The notes below the pieces were generated by a model. It was not told where the DNA came from. It searched no databases and worked only from the letters and a program-made list of their open reading frames with translations. A program made the position numbers and the translations under genes. A stretch of 64,000 nucleotides of DNA from Rhodoferax mekongensis (GTDB lineage: Bacteria; Pseudomonadota; Gammaproteobacteria; Burkholderiales; Burkholderiaceae_C): contig NZ_CP132507.1 of the NCBI RefSeq assembly GCF_032191775.1, forward strand, positions 583,001 to 647,000. The letters are read 5' to 3'. Below are positions 1 to 7,876 of the stretch, one piece after another. How positions within the stretch are numbered: position 1 is the stretch's first letter; the number at the start of each line of letters is the position of its first letter.

Positions 1-1712
1 TCAGCCATCGCCGACACCGTGGCGCCACCGGCTTGCAAATCGGCCGCCTGCGCCGCGACCGGCGCCATGTCCACCCCCAGCTCCGCCATCCAGCGCAGGC
101 TGCCCAACAGCAAGGTCTGGCCCCCCACTTTGCCTTGGGTGCCGCGGCCGGCCACGGCTTGCACGTCGGTAGGTGCGGTCACGGTGAGTGCTTTGTCTTT
201 GGCCGCCTGCAGCACAGCGCGGGCCAGCGGGTGCTCGCTGCCGCTTTGCAAGCCGGCGGCCAAGGCCAGTGCTTCGTCATGGGTCAGGCCCACGGGCATG
301 AGCGCGGTCAGCCGTGGCTGGCCCACGGTGAGCGTGCCGGTTTTGTCGAAGGCCACCACGTTCACCGTGTGCACCACTTCCAGCGCTTGGGCGTCCTTGA
401 TCAAAATGCCGAACTTGGCCGCTACCCCGGTGCCCGCCATGATGGCAGCTGGTGTGGCCAAACCCAGCGCGCAAGGGCAGGCAATCACCAGCACCGCCAC
501 CGCGTGGATCAGCGCCACTTCAAAACTGTGGCCTGTGAAGTACCAAGCCAACAGCGTGACCAGCGCAATGACCAGCACCACGGGCACAAACACCGCGCTC
601 ACCTGGTCTACCAGCCGCTGGATGGGCGCCTTGGCAGCCTGCGCGTCTTCCACCAGGCGGATGATGCTGGAGAGCACCGTGTCCACCCCCACCGCCCGCA
701 CCTGCAGCACCACGCGGCCTTCGCCATTGATGCTGCCGCCCGTGAGCTTGGCGCCCACGTCTTTGGTCACTGGCAGCGGTTCGCCGGTCAGCATGGATTC
801 GTCCACCTGCGTGCGGCCCTCGAGAAGGGTGCCGTCTACCGGAAAGCGCTCACCGGGTTTGACCACAATTTTGTCGCCCACCAACACCTCAGCCACGGGC
901 ACATCCACGGTATGGCCCCCACGCTCCCCCACTGCGTGCGGGTCGCTGCCCCCCGAGGGGGCCGTGCCTTGCTCGGGGCGGCCCGTCGCTGCGGCTCCCA
1001 TCCCGACCAACAGGTGCGCCGTGTCCGGGCGCAGGCTGTGCAGGGCGCGAATGGCGGCCGTCGTCTGCCGCTTGGCCCGGGCTTCCAGCCATTTGCCCAA
1101 AAGCACCAGCGTCACCACCACGGCGCTGCCTTCAAAGTACAGGTGCGGCTCCATGGCGGGCATGCCATGCGCGCTGTGGTCAGGGGCGGTCAGCCACAAC
1201 CACATGGACAAAGCCCAACCCGCTGTGGTGCCCAGCGCCACCAGCAAATCCATATTGCCGGTGCGAGCCAGCAGCGCATGCCAACCGGCCTTGTAGAAAC
1301 GTGCCCCCAAAATGAACTGCACCGGCGTGGCCAGCAAAAATTGCCACAGTGCCGGCAGCATCCAGTCTTTGCCGAACAGGTCACCGACCATGGGCAGTAC
1401 CAGCGGCGCACACAGCGCAAGGCCTATGCCCACCGGCCCGAATCCGGCCCATGGCGAGGCATCCACCGCGTCAATTGCCGCACTGGGCGCCAGCGGCTCA
1501 TAGCCCGCGTCCCGCACCGCGCGGCGCAAGCGGGCCTCCATGCCGGCATCGTGCACGGCGATGCGGGCGGACTCGGTGGCCAGGTTCACCGTGGCGCTGT
1601 CCACGCCGGGCACCCTTTTCAGGGCTTTTTCCACACGCATCACACACGATGCGCAAGTCATGCCGCCAATGCCGATATCGATGGTCGTGTGGGAGGGGGT
1701 TTCAGTACTCAT
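1..1712 (-). CDS. copA: Copper-translocating P-type ATPase, 3' end cut by window
   Basis: This is a P1B-type ATPase that exports Cu(I) across the inner membrane. The 570 visible residues start with a heavy-metal-associated domain carrying GMTCASC at residues 17-23. The membrane CPC motif ([10 protein letters not shown]) is at 412-414, the phosphorylation motif DKTGT starts at D456, and an SEHPLA ATP-binding motif follows. The C-terminal GDGVND hinge and last membrane helices lie outside the window. The start is ATG at 1712. A CueR-type promoter ends almost at this ATG, so the mRNA may be leaderless. About 31 residues (roughly 236-267), between RPDTAHLL and VDVPVAEV in the actuator domain, come from a dispersed DNA repeat. 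Copper specificity is inferred from the CPC motif and the copZ/cueR neighbours. Confidence 0.95.
   Translation of the reverse strand, partial: MSTETPSHTTIDIGIGGMTCASCVMRVEKALKRVPGVDSATVNLATESARIAVHDAGMEARLRRAVRDAGYEPLAPSAAIDAVDASPWAGFGPVGIGLALCAPLVLPMVGDLFGKDWMLPALWQFLLATPVQFILGARFYKAGWHALLARTGNMDLLVALGTTAGWALSMWLWLTAPDHSAHGMPAMEPHLYFEGSAVVVTLVLLGKWLEARAKRQTTAAIRALHSLRPDTAHLLVGMGAAATGRPEQGTAPSGGSDPHAVGERGGHTVDVPVAEVLVGDKIVVKPGERFPVDGTLLEGRTQVDESMLTGEPLPVTKDVGAKLTGGSINGEGRVVLQVRAVGVDTVLSSIIRLVEDAQAAKAPIQRLVDQVSAVFVPVVLVIALVTLLAWYFTGHSFEVALIHAVAVLVIACPCALGLATPAAIMAGTGVAAKFGILIKDAQALEVVHTVNVVAFDKTGTLTVGQPRLTALMPVGLTHDEALALAAGLQSGSEHPLARAVLQAAKDKALTVTAPTDVQAVAGRGTQGKVGGQTLLLGSLRWMAELGVDMAPVAAQAADLQAGGATVSAMA
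915..1008. repeat. Dispersed GC-rich repeat (family B) inside copA
   Basis: This stretch contains CACTGCGTG, a short spacer, then CCCCCCGAGGGGGC and a GC-rich tail. The same layout (CACTGCGTG, spacer, CTCCCTCAAGGGGGC, tail) occurs in the gap at 5977-6045. Here it is read in frame inside copA and adds a Gly/Ala/Pro-rich insert. The exact ends are approximate. Confidence 0.6.
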
Positions 1713-1718
1713 GGTGCA

Positions 1719-1749
1719 AGCTTAGGCCTTGCCATGGTGGGAAGGTCAA
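1719..1749 (-). promoter_or_regulatory. CueR-type promoter/operator of copA
   Basis: On the minus strand there is a -35 TTGACC (1749-1744), a 19-bp spacer and a -10-like TAAGCT (1724-1719). The spacer holds the imperfect dyad ACCTTCCCACCATGGCAAGG. A 19-bp spacer over a dyad is the signature of MerR-family (CueR) activated promoters. The TGA stop of the upstream acetyltransferase gene lies inside the -35 box. The predicted transcription start is about 7 nt after the -10, at or next to the copA ATG. Confidence 0.8.
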
Positions 1750-2201
1750 GCGGCTACCCAACGCATGGGCACAAAAGCAATGCCTTTGGTCTCCACCCGC
1801 GGTCCGGTGGCCACAAACCCGAAACGCTCGTACACCGGCTGGGCATAGGGCGTGGAGTTGACGGTGAAGTAGCCGGGGTTCGCCTCGCCCACCACTGCAC
1901 GGGCATGGTCCCACAGCAAGCGGCTCAAGCCCCGGCGCTGGAATGACGCGTCCACAAACAAGTGATACAAGTGGCTGGTATCGCGCACCGCCACCACCCC
2001 CGCCAGCGTGCCGTTGTCGACCGCCTTGAAATACGCGAAGCGCGGATCGGCCAAGTAGCCGGCTACAGCGTCGGGCGAAATCGTCTTGAGAAAATCTTCC
2101 GCACCCGCGCCGTCTGGCTGCAAAGTGAAGAAGCGGGTCACGCTACCGATCAGGCGGCTGATGACCGGAGCATCTTCGACCGTGGCTTTGATGATGTCCA
2201 A
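1746..2201 (-). CDS. GNAT family N-acetyltransferase
   Basis: This 151-residue protein has the GNAT fold. The acetyl-CoA loop is seen as HLFVDASFQRRGLSRLL, followed by the C-terminal strand motif YERFGFVATG. The substrate is unknown. I chose the TTG start at 2201 because GAGGAG lies about 8 nt upstream and the domain begins at once (LDIIKATVEDAPVI). An in-frame ATG at 2315 would run back over the copZ promoter. The gene sits between copA and copZ and ends inside the copA -35 box, so read-through from it could reach copA. A role in copper stress is possible only by position. Confidence 0.8.
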   Translation of the reverse strand: MDIIKATVEDAPVISRLIGSVTRFFTLQPDGAGAEDFLKTISPDAVAGYLADPRFAYFKAVDNGTLAGVVAVRDTSHLYHLFVDASFQRRGLSRLLWDHARAVVGEANPGYFTVNSTPYAQPVYERFGFVATGPRVETKGIAFVPMRWVAA

Positions 2202-2287
2202 GTGAGCTTCTCCTCTTCGAGCGTCGGAAATCAAGCTTACGTGCAAATCCGTTCCCACAAAGAGCGGCAGGCCACTGACACAAGCGC

Positions 2288-2318
2288 TTGACCCTCCCAC
2301 CATGGCAAGGTTCACAAT
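2288..2318 (+). promoter_or_regulatory. CueR-type promoter/operator of copZ-cueR
   Basis: TTGACC (2288-2293), a 19-bp spacer and CACAAT (2313-2318) form a MerR-type promoter. The spacer shares the core CCCACCATGGCAAGG with the copA promoter. The two sites face outward around the acetyltransferase gene, so CueR should switch on copA and copZ together. Confidence 0.75.
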
Positions 2319-2345
2319 GCCTTTATCTACCTTTCAGGAGTCCCC

Positions 2346-2543
2346 ATGAACCAAACCTTTACCGTCACCGGCATGACCTGCGGCCACTGCGAGAAGGCCG
2401 TGACCCGCGCCATCCAGGACGCGGACCCCCAAGCCCAAGTAAAAATAGACCGCAGCGCCAACTTGGTGGAAGTCGAATCCACCCAAGCCCGCGACATCCT
2501 TGCCAAGGCGATTGCCGAAGAGGGCTATGCCGTCAAAGACTAA
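2346..2543 (+). CDS. copZ: Copper chaperone CopZ
   Basis: This is a 65-residue cytosolic heavy-metal-associated domain protein. It carries the Cu(I)-binding motif GMTCGHC at residues 9-15, followed by the usual ferredoxin-like beta-alpha-beta pattern. Proteins of this family pass Cu(I) to CopA or to the copper sensor. An AGGAG ribosome-binding site precedes the ATG. The end of the gene overlaps the start of cueR by 17 nt, so the two should be co-transcribed and translationally linked from the CueR-type promoter upstream. Confidence 0.93.
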   Translation: MNQTFTVTGMTCGHCEKAVTRAIQDADPQAQVKIDRSANLVEVESTQARDILAKAIAEEGYAVKD

Positions 2544-2973
2544 GTCAGCAACGCTGCCCGGCCAGCCCGTCAACATCGGCGAGGCTGCCCGGCAAAGCGG
2601 AGTGTCCGCCAAGATGCTGCGGCACTACGAGTCGCTGGGGCTGCTGGGCACCGTCACGCGCACCGACAGCGGCTACCGGCTGTACAGCGCGGCCGATGTG
2701 CACACCCTGCGCTTCATCAAACGCTGCCGCGACCTGGGCTTTTCGATGGCCGAGATCGGCGAGCTGGTGGGCCTGTGGCAAAACAAGCGCCGCGCCAGTG
2801 CCAACGTCAAGAAGATCGCCCAAAAGCACATGGACGAACTGAGTGAGCGCATTGCCGCCATGCAGGCCATGCAGCGCACCCTCTCCACCCTGCTGCACTG
2901 CTGCCACGGCGACGACCGGCCGGACTGCCCCATCCTCGATGACTTGGCGGGCGACAAGCGCACTGCTACGTAA
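2527..2973 (+). CDS. cueR: MerR-family copper regulator CueR
   Basis: This is a 148-residue regulator with an N-terminal winged helix (NIGEAARQSGVSAKMLRHYE), a dimerisation helix, and the metal loop CCHGDDRPDCPIL. The C-x7-C spacing of that loop is the mark of Cu(I)-sensing CueR proteins. I chose the ATG at 2527, inside the end of copZ, because the longer in-frame start at 2500 adds only read-through of copZ. CueR should act on the two 19-bp-spacer promoters at 1719-1749 and 2288-2318, so it is autoregulated. The stop codon lies in a dispersed repeat, so the last residues may be repeat-derived. Confidence 0.93.
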   Translation: MPSKTKSATLPGQPVNIGEAARQSGVSAKMLRHYESLGLLGTVTRTDSGYRLYSAADVHTLRFIKRCRDLGFSMAEIGELVGLWQNKRRASANVKKIAQKHMDELSERIAAMQAMQRTLSTLLHCCHGDDRPDCPILDDLAGDKRTAT

Positions 2974-3030
2974 TTGATAGCTGCTCGCGCACATTCGACG
3001 GGCGCTATGAGCACATATCAATATGCTCTA
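2964..3030 (+). repeat. Dispersed repeat family A, copy 1
   Basis: The sequence GCTACGTAATTGATAGCTG followed by CTCGCGCACATTCGACGGGCG matches the repeat found at seven other places in the window. This copy supplies the TAA stop codon of cueR. The rest of the gap to 3151 holds only the ribosome-binding site of the next gene. Confidence 0.8.
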
Positions 3031-3151
3031 AGGGCATCTTATTCAAGATACAAAAGCGCTCTATTTCAATCGCCTGCTATGTGGGCCGCAGCACCGACGG
3101 CTGTAGCGCCCACCGCTCCAATCAAGCTCTATACAGCTTCAGGAGCACAGC

Positions 3152-3343
3152 ATGCGCACCAACATCGGCAACTGGGAACGCCTTATCCGCATCTGGCTGG
3201 GTGCCGTGCTGATCGGGCTGGCGGCCACCGACATCATCGGCATGTGGGGGTGGGTTGGCATTGCCCCGGTGATCACCGGGCTCATCGGCTGGTGCCCGTC
3301 GTATGCCATCTTTGGATTCAGCACGTGCCCTGCCAAAACCTGA
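3152..3343 (+). CDS. DUF2892 family small membrane protein
   Basis: This 63-residue protein has two hydrophobic segments, at about residues 12-28 and 35-51. It has the family's N-terminal NIGNWERLIRIWLG and C-terminal GWCPSYAIFGFSTCP motifs. DUF2892 domains occur alone or fused to rhodaneses (YgaP-like). The function of the stand-alone form is unknown. AGGAG precedes the ATG. It follows cueR in the same direction but is separated from it by a repeat, so membership of the copper operon is uncertain. Confidence 0.85.
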   Translation: MRTNIGNWERLIRIWLGAVLIGLAATDIIGMWGWVGIAPVITGLIGWCPSYAIFGFSTCPAKT

Positions 3344-3346
3344 AAC

Positions 3347-3406
3347 GCTATGAAATCAGGAGCTGCTCGCGCTTATTCAACGGGCGCCAACGGCTGATTT
3401 GATTCA
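3347..3406 (+). repeat. Dispersed repeat family A, copy 2
   Basis: The sequence GCTATGAAATCAGGAGCTGC, then TCGCGC and CGGGCGCC, then CTGATTTGATTC, lies right after the DUF2892 gene. It is a diverged copy of the family A repeat and separates the copper genes from the ABC transporter operon. Confidence 0.8.
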
Positions 3407-3497
3407 CTAAAAACAGGGAAATGCTCTCCGGTTTGCACCAAAGCCGCGCGCACCGGTTTTGCGCTTTGGCGTGTTGAACCGCACAATGCCGGTGCAT

Positions 3498-3532
3498 TTT
3501 GTACACAATCCTTGAAAAATATTGTGTACAAA
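3498..3532. promoter_or_regulatory. Perfect 12-bp inverted repeat, candidate GntR operator
   Basis: TTTGTACACAAT (3498-3509) and its exact reverse complement ATTGTGTACAAA (3521-3532) flank an 11-bp spacer. Each arm is itself a near palindrome of the form TTGT-NN-ACAA, as bound by FCD-type GntR dimers. The two arm centres are 23 bp apart, about two helical turns. It lies just upstream of the transporter operon that encodes a GntR protein at 7873-8583, so autoregulation is likely. Confidence 0.65.
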
Positions 3533-3562
3533 GTTGGCATGCGGTTTGCGTACAGCCCCGGC

Positions 3563-4594
3563 ATGAACGCCACTGCACCTGCCGCCATCGAAGTCATCGG
3601 GCTGACCAAGCGCTATGCGCAGGGCAAGCCCGCTGTGGACAGCATCCACCTGCGCATTGCCAGCGGCAGCTACTGCTGCCTGCTCGGCCCTTCGGGCTGC
3701 GGCAAAAGCACCACGCTGCGCTTGATTGCTGGGCACGAATCGGCGTCTGACGGTGACATCCTGCTGGAAAACCGCAACATCACCGACCTGCCCGCCGCCG
3801 AACGCGGCACGGCCATGATGTTCCAGAGCTTTGCGCTCTTTCCGCATCTGAGCGCCCTGGACAACGTGGCCTTCAGCCTCAAGATGAAGGGCGTGGGCAA
3901 AGCTGAGCGCCACGCCAAAGCCAAAGACTTGTTGGAGCGCGTGGCCATGGGCCATCTGGCAGACCGCAAACCGACTGAGCTCTCGGGTGGCCAACAACAG
4001 CGCGTCGCATTGGCACGGGCATTGATTACCCAACCGCGTGTGCTGTTGCTGGATGAGCCGCTCTCTGCGCTCGACCCCTTCTTGCGCATCCAGATGCGCG
4101 CCGAGCTGCGCCGCTGGCAAAAAGAACTGGGGCTGACCTTCATCCACGTCACCCACAGCCAGGAAGAGGCCATGGCCCTGGCCGACACCATGGTGGTAAT
4201 GAACCACGGCGTCATCGAACAGGTAGGCAGCCCGCACGAGGTGTACAACCGGCCTGCCAGCGAGTTCGTGGCCCGCTTCATGGGCGGGCACAACGTCATC
4301 GAGACGCCCGAGGGCAAGGTCGGTGTGCGCACCGACCACCTGCAAGTGCTGCCGGCCGACCAGGCGGTGCCTGATGCCCCCCATACCAAGATGGCACTGA
4401 TCACCGACGTGGAATACCAGGGCACCTACGTGCTGCTCGGCCTGCAGAACCCCGGCACATCGGTGACCGCATCGACCACCGCCGAAATCTCGGTGATGTT
4501 GTCTGAATCCACATTTGCCGCGCGGCCCTATGCCGTGGGCGAGACCGTGCAGCTGCGTTGGGCTCCTGAGGCCGCGCATCCGCTCCCGCACTGA
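3563..4594 (+). CDS. Polyamine-type ABC transporter ATP-binding protein (PotA-like)
   Basis: This is the cytoplasmic ATPase of an importer. It has Walker [10 protein letters not shown], a Q-loop in MMFQSFALFPH, the signature LSGGQQQRVALARAL, Walker B VLLLDEPLSALD and the H-loop HVTHSQEEA. A C-terminal TOBE-like region with VRTDHLQVL follows. It belongs to the PotA/FbpC subgroup. The start is uncertain: ATGs at 3539 and 3563 are both in frame, neither has a clear ribosome-binding site, and the in-frame ATG-less start at 3512 would fall inside the inverted repeat. I chose 3563 because the ATPase domain starts there. It heads a six-gene operon. The substrate is unknown. Confidence 0.9.
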   Translation: MNATAPAAIEVIGLTKRYAQGKPAVDSIHLRIASGSYCCLLGPSGCGKSTTLRLIAGHESASDGDILLENRNITDLPAAERGTAMMFQSFALFPHLSALDNVAFSLKMKGVGKAERHAKAKDLLERVAMGHLADRKPTELSGGQQQRVALARALITQPRVLLLDEPLSALDPFLRIQMRAELRRWQKELGLTFIHVTHSQEEAMALADTMVVMNHGVIEQVGSPHEVYNRPASEFVARFMGGHNVIETPEGKVGVRTDHLQVLPADQAVPDAPHTKMALITDVEYQGTYVLLGLQNPGTSVTASTTAEISVMLSESTFAARPYAVGETVQLRWAPEAAHPLPH

Positions 4595-4668
4595 GCGGGG
4601 CCTTTTTTCCCCAACGTCTTCGCAAGAAGTTTTCATCCTCCCCTCCGCAACCCTCAAGGAGTTTTCCC

Positions 4669-5949
4669 ATGGCTGACGATCTGAAAGACACCCTCACCAA
4701 CGCCGCCCCCGTGCAGCGCCGCAGCTTGCTCAAAGGCACCGCCGGCATCTTGGCCGCCGGCATGTTCCCCGCAGTGCACTCTGCAGAACCCATCGTGCTG
4801 CGTTACTTGGGCACCGCCGTGAACCAGGACAAGGCCATCGGCGAAAAGTTCGAAAAAGACACCGGCATCAAGATCCAGTACGTGGCCGTCACTACCGATG
4901 ACGTGACCAAGCGCGCCGTCACTGCGCCCAACAGCTTTGATCTGATCGATACCGAATACTTCTCCCTGAAAAACATCGTGCCCACCGGCAACCTGAAGGG
5001 CATCGACACCAAGCGCATCAAAAACGCGGACAAGATCACCACCCTGTTCACAACCGGCATGGTGGCAGGCAAGGCCGTGGGCGACCAAGGCACCGCTCCC
5101 AAGAAGACCATCTTCCTGGAAGGCGAAAAGAGCAAAGTGTTCGCCAAGAGCCCGACCCAGTTCATGTCCATCATTCCCACCGTGTACAACGCCGACACGC
5201 TGGGTATCCGCCCTGACCTGATCAAGCGCCCCATCTCTTCCTGGGCTGAGCTACTCAACCCCGAATTCAAGGGCAAGGCCGCGATTCTGAACATTCCTTC
5301 CATCGGCATCATGGACGCCGCCATGGTCGTGGAAGCCATGGGCATCTACAAATACCCCGACAAGGGCAACATGACCAAGAAGGAAATTGATCTGACGATC
5401 AAGACCCTGATTGAAGCCAAGAAACAAGGCCAGTTCCGCAGCCTGTGGAAAGACTTCAACGAGTCCGTCAACCTGATGGCCTCCGGAGAAGTAGTGATCC
5501 AGTCCATGTGGAGCCCTGCGGTCACCGCAGTGCGCACCAAGGGCATCGCTTGCACCTTCCAGCCACTCAAAGAGGGCTATCGCGCCTGGGCTTCCGGCTT
5601 CGGTATTCCATCCACACTGTCCGGCCGCAAGCTTGATGGCGCCTACGAGTTCATCAACTGGTTCCTGGACGGCTGGGCCGGTGCGTACCTCAACCGCCAG
5701 GGCTACTACAGCGCCGTGCTGGAAACCGCCAAGGCCAAGATGGAAGCCTATGAGTGGGCGTACTGGATGGAAGGCAAGCCTGCCACCCAGGACATCAAGA
5801 GCCCCAACGGCGATGTGCTGGCCAAGAAGGGCGAAGTGCGCGACGGCGGCAGCTACGAACAACGCATGGGCGGCATTGCCTGCTGGAACGCCGTGATGGA
5901 CGAGAACGCCTACATGGTCCAGAAGTGGAACGAGTTCGTCGCAGCGTAA
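4669..5949 (+). CDS. ABC transporter substrate-binding protein (PotD/PotF-like), Tat signal
   Basis: This is a 426-residue periplasmic binding protein. A Tat-type leader, QRRSLLKGTAGILAAGMFPA, sits at about residues 16-35, ending near HSAEP. The mature part resembles the PotD group (extracellular solute-binding family 1), with a typical hinge region around SWAELLNPEFKGKAAI and a C-terminal DGAYEFINWFLDGWAGAY. A twin-arginine leader implies folding in the cytoplasm before export. The ligand is not known. The racemase-like enzyme in the operon suggests an amino-acid-like or cyclic amide compound rather than a plain polyamine. CAAGGAG precedes the ATG. Confidence 0.88.
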   Translation: MADDLKDTLTNAAPVQRRSLLKGTAGILAAGMFPAVHSAEPIVLRYLGTAVNQDKAIGEKFEKDTGIKIQYVAVTTDDVTKRAVTAPNSFDLIDTEYFSLKNIVPTGNLKGIDTKRIKNADKITTLFTTGMVAGKAVGDQGTAPKKTIFLEGEKSKVFAKSPTQFMSIIPTVYNADTLGIRPDLIKRPISSWAELLNPEFKGKAAILNIPSIGIMDAAMVVEAMGIYKYPDKGNMTKKEIDLTIKTLIEAKKQGQFRSLWKDFNESVNLMASGEVVIQSMWSPAVTAVRTKGIACTFQPLKEGYRAWASGFGIPSTLSGRKLDGAYEFINWFLDGWAGAYLNRQGYYSAVLETAKAKMEAYEWAYWMEGKPATQDIKSPNGDVLAKKGEVRDGGSYEQRMGGIACWNAVMDENAYMVQKWNEFVAA

Positions 5950-5969
5950 CTTGTGGCCCACCCCTGTCC

Positions 5970-6050
5970 GGGCGCACTGCGTGTAGCCCGTTCCTCCCTC
6001 AAGGGGGCAACACCAGCGGTCTGGCAAAGCCAGTCCCGCGGTGTTCCCGG
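5970..6050 (+). repeat. Dispersed GC-rich repeat (family B) between transporter genes
   Basis: CACTGCGTGTAGCCCGTTCC, then CTCAAGGGGGCAACACCAGC, then a dyad CTGGCAAAGCCAG fill the gap between the binding-protein and permease genes. The layout matches the repeat inside copA. The CAAGGGGGC core and the dyads can form RNA hairpins that may influence downstream expression in the operon. Confidence 0.6.
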
Positions 6051-6071
6051 ACATCACAAACCAACTGACAT

Positions 6072-6992
6072 ATGAGCACCAACACTTCTCCCACACTTCC
6101 GGCGGCATCTACCCCGGGCCGCACGCTTGCGGCCTGGTGGCAGGCCTTGCCGCTGACCACGGTGTTTGTGCTCTTCTTTTTGATTCCATTGGCCTTGGTG
6201 CTGATGGTGAGTTTCTGGGACTACAACCAGTACGAGATGCTGCCGGGTTTCACATTCAAGAACTACATCTCGGTGTTCGAAGGCTGCTTGTCGCGCAATG
6301 AGTCGGGCGACCTGTGCGTCACGCTCAAGACCTACCTGTCCACGTTCAAGTTCTGCCTGCTGGTGTGGGCCCTGACCCTGGTGATCGGCTTTACCGTGTC
6401 GTACTTTCTGGCTTTCCATGTGAAGTCCAGCGGCATGCAGGTGGTGCTCTTCGTCATCTGCACCATTCCTTTCTGGACCTCCAATGTGATCCGCATGATT
6501 GCCTGGGTACCGCTCCTGGGGCGCAACGGACTGGTGAATGACTTTCTGGTCGGCTACGGCATGGTCGACCAGCCGATTGAGTGGCTGTTGTTCTCCAACT
6601 TCTCGGTGGTCCTGGCCTTTGTGCACCTGTTCACCACTTTCATGATCGTGCCCATCTTCAACAGCATGATGCGCATAGACCGCAGCCTGATTGAAGCTGC
6701 CAACGACAGCGGCGCCAGCGGTTGGCAAACGCTGTGGAATGTGATCGTGCCGCTGTGCCGCACCGGCATCATCATCGGCTCCATCTTTGTCATCACCATT
6801 GTGATGGGCGACTTCGTGACCATCGGCGTCATGGGCGGTCAACAGATTGCCTCCGTGGGCAAGATCATCCAGGTGCAAACGTCTTACCTGCAGTTCCCCC
6901 TCGCGGCGGCCAATGCCGTGGTGCTGCTGGCCATTGTCTTGATGATCATCTGGGCGCTAACCCGCATGGTCGACATCCGGAAAGAGCTATGA
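6072..6992 (+). CDS. ABC transporter permease (PotB-like)
   Basis: This is a 306-residue inner-membrane permease with about six hydrophobic segments. The first is LPLTTVFVLFFLIPLALVLM near residues 27-46. The coupling-loop EAA motif is seen as EAANDSGASGWQTLWNVIVP. It pairs with the next gene, whose start overlaps its stop in the form ATGA. No good ribosome-binding site is visible before the ATG, perhaps because the family B repeat occupies the gap. Confidence 0.9.
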   Translation: MSTNTSPTLPAASTPGRTLAAWWQALPLTTVFVLFFLIPLALVLMVSFWDYNQYEMLPGFTFKNYISVFEGCLSRNESGDLCVTLKTYLSTFKFCLLVWALTLVIGFTVSYFLAFHVKSSGMQVVLFVICTIPFWTSNVIRMIAWVPLLGRNGLVNDFLVGYGMVDQPIEWLLFSNFSVVLAFVHLFTTFMIVPIFNSMMRIDRSLIEAANDSGASGWQTLWNVIVPLCRTGIIIGSIFVITIVMGDFVTIGVMGGQQIASVGKIIQVQTSYLQFPLAAANAVVLLAIVLMIIWALTRMVDIRKEL

Positions 6993-7876
6993 ATTCCGAC
7001 CGTCGTTCGCCTGCCTTCTGGCTGTTGGCTGCATTTTTTGCCGCCTATGTGTTGTTCCTTTACGGACCCATGTTGGTCATCGTGGTGTTGAGTTTTCAGG
7101 GCCCGGATGGCGGCCTGACTTTTCCGATGCGCAGCATGTCCTTGCACTGGTTCCACAAGCTCGCAGAAGGGCTGGGCACAGTCGACATCAGTTCCGCACT
7201 GAAACGCTCACTGGGCTTGGGGTTGACCGTGATGGCGTTCACCGTCGTGTTCTCGGTACTGGCGGGTCTGGCGTTCCGCAAGAAGCTGCGTTTTGCGAAT
7301 GTGCTGTTTTTCACCGTGGTGGCCAGTTTGATCATGCCGTCCATCATCGTGTCGCTGGGTATCGGCCTGGAGTTCCGCCTGCTGGATGGCGCCATCAAGA
7401 AGATGCTGGAGACCTTCGGCATGGAAAGCGCGTTGGAAAACTACGGTACCGCTTTGGGCATCTATACCTCGGCACTGGGGGCTCACCTGACCTGGACTTT
7501 GCCCTTCGGCCTGCTCATCATGTTTGCCATCTTCAACCGCTTCAACCCTGCCTATGAAGAGGCAGCCCGCGATCTGGGTGCTACGCCATGGCAGACCTTC
7601 CGCCATGTAGTACTGCCGCTGATTGCACCCTCGGTGGTCGGCATCGGCATGTTCGGCTTCACGCTGAGCTGGGATGAGATTGCCCGCACCACGCAGGCCA
7701 TTGGTGATGTCAACACCCTTCCCCTAGAGTTGCAAGGCCTCACCACCACCGTGACCACCCCGTCCATCTACGCGCTGGGCACGGTAACCATGGTGGTATC
7801 GTTTCTCGTGATGGGACTGGCCATGGGGCTGTCCACCCTGCTGGCCAAGCGCCAGCAAGCAAAGCGGGACACATGA
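6989..7876 (+). CDS. ABC transporter permease (PotC-like)
   Basis: This is a 295-residue second permease of the same importer. It has an N-terminal hydrophobic segment (FWLLAAFFAAYVLFLYGPML), further membrane segments and the EAA loop EEAARDLGATPWQTFRHVVLP. The start at 6989 overlaps the stop of the upstream permease by four bases (ATGA), which sets the start and implies translational coupling. The same overlap is used again with the following regulator gene. Confidence 0.92.
   Translation: MNSDRRSPAFWLLAAFFAAYVLFLYGPMLVIVVLSFQGPDGGLTFPMRSMSLHWFHKLAEGLGTVDISSALKRSLGLGLTVMAFTVVFSVLAGLAFRKKLRFANVLFFTVVASLIMPSIIVSLGIGLEFRLLDGAIKKMLETFGMESALENYGTALGIYTSALGAHLTWTLPFGLLIMFAIFNRFNPAYEEAARDLGATPWQTFRHVVLPLIAPSVVGIGMFGFTLSWDEIARTTQAIGDVNTLPLELQGLTTTVTTPSIYALGTVTMVVSFLVMGLAMGLSTLLAKRQQAKRDT

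Noticed and set aside
19..1946. Long open frames of 425 and 637 codons on the plus strand over the copper ATPase
   Set aside because: They are antisense to copA, which has all P-type ATPase motifs. The translations are rich in His, Arg, Pro and Ala from GC-rich codon bias and have no family features.
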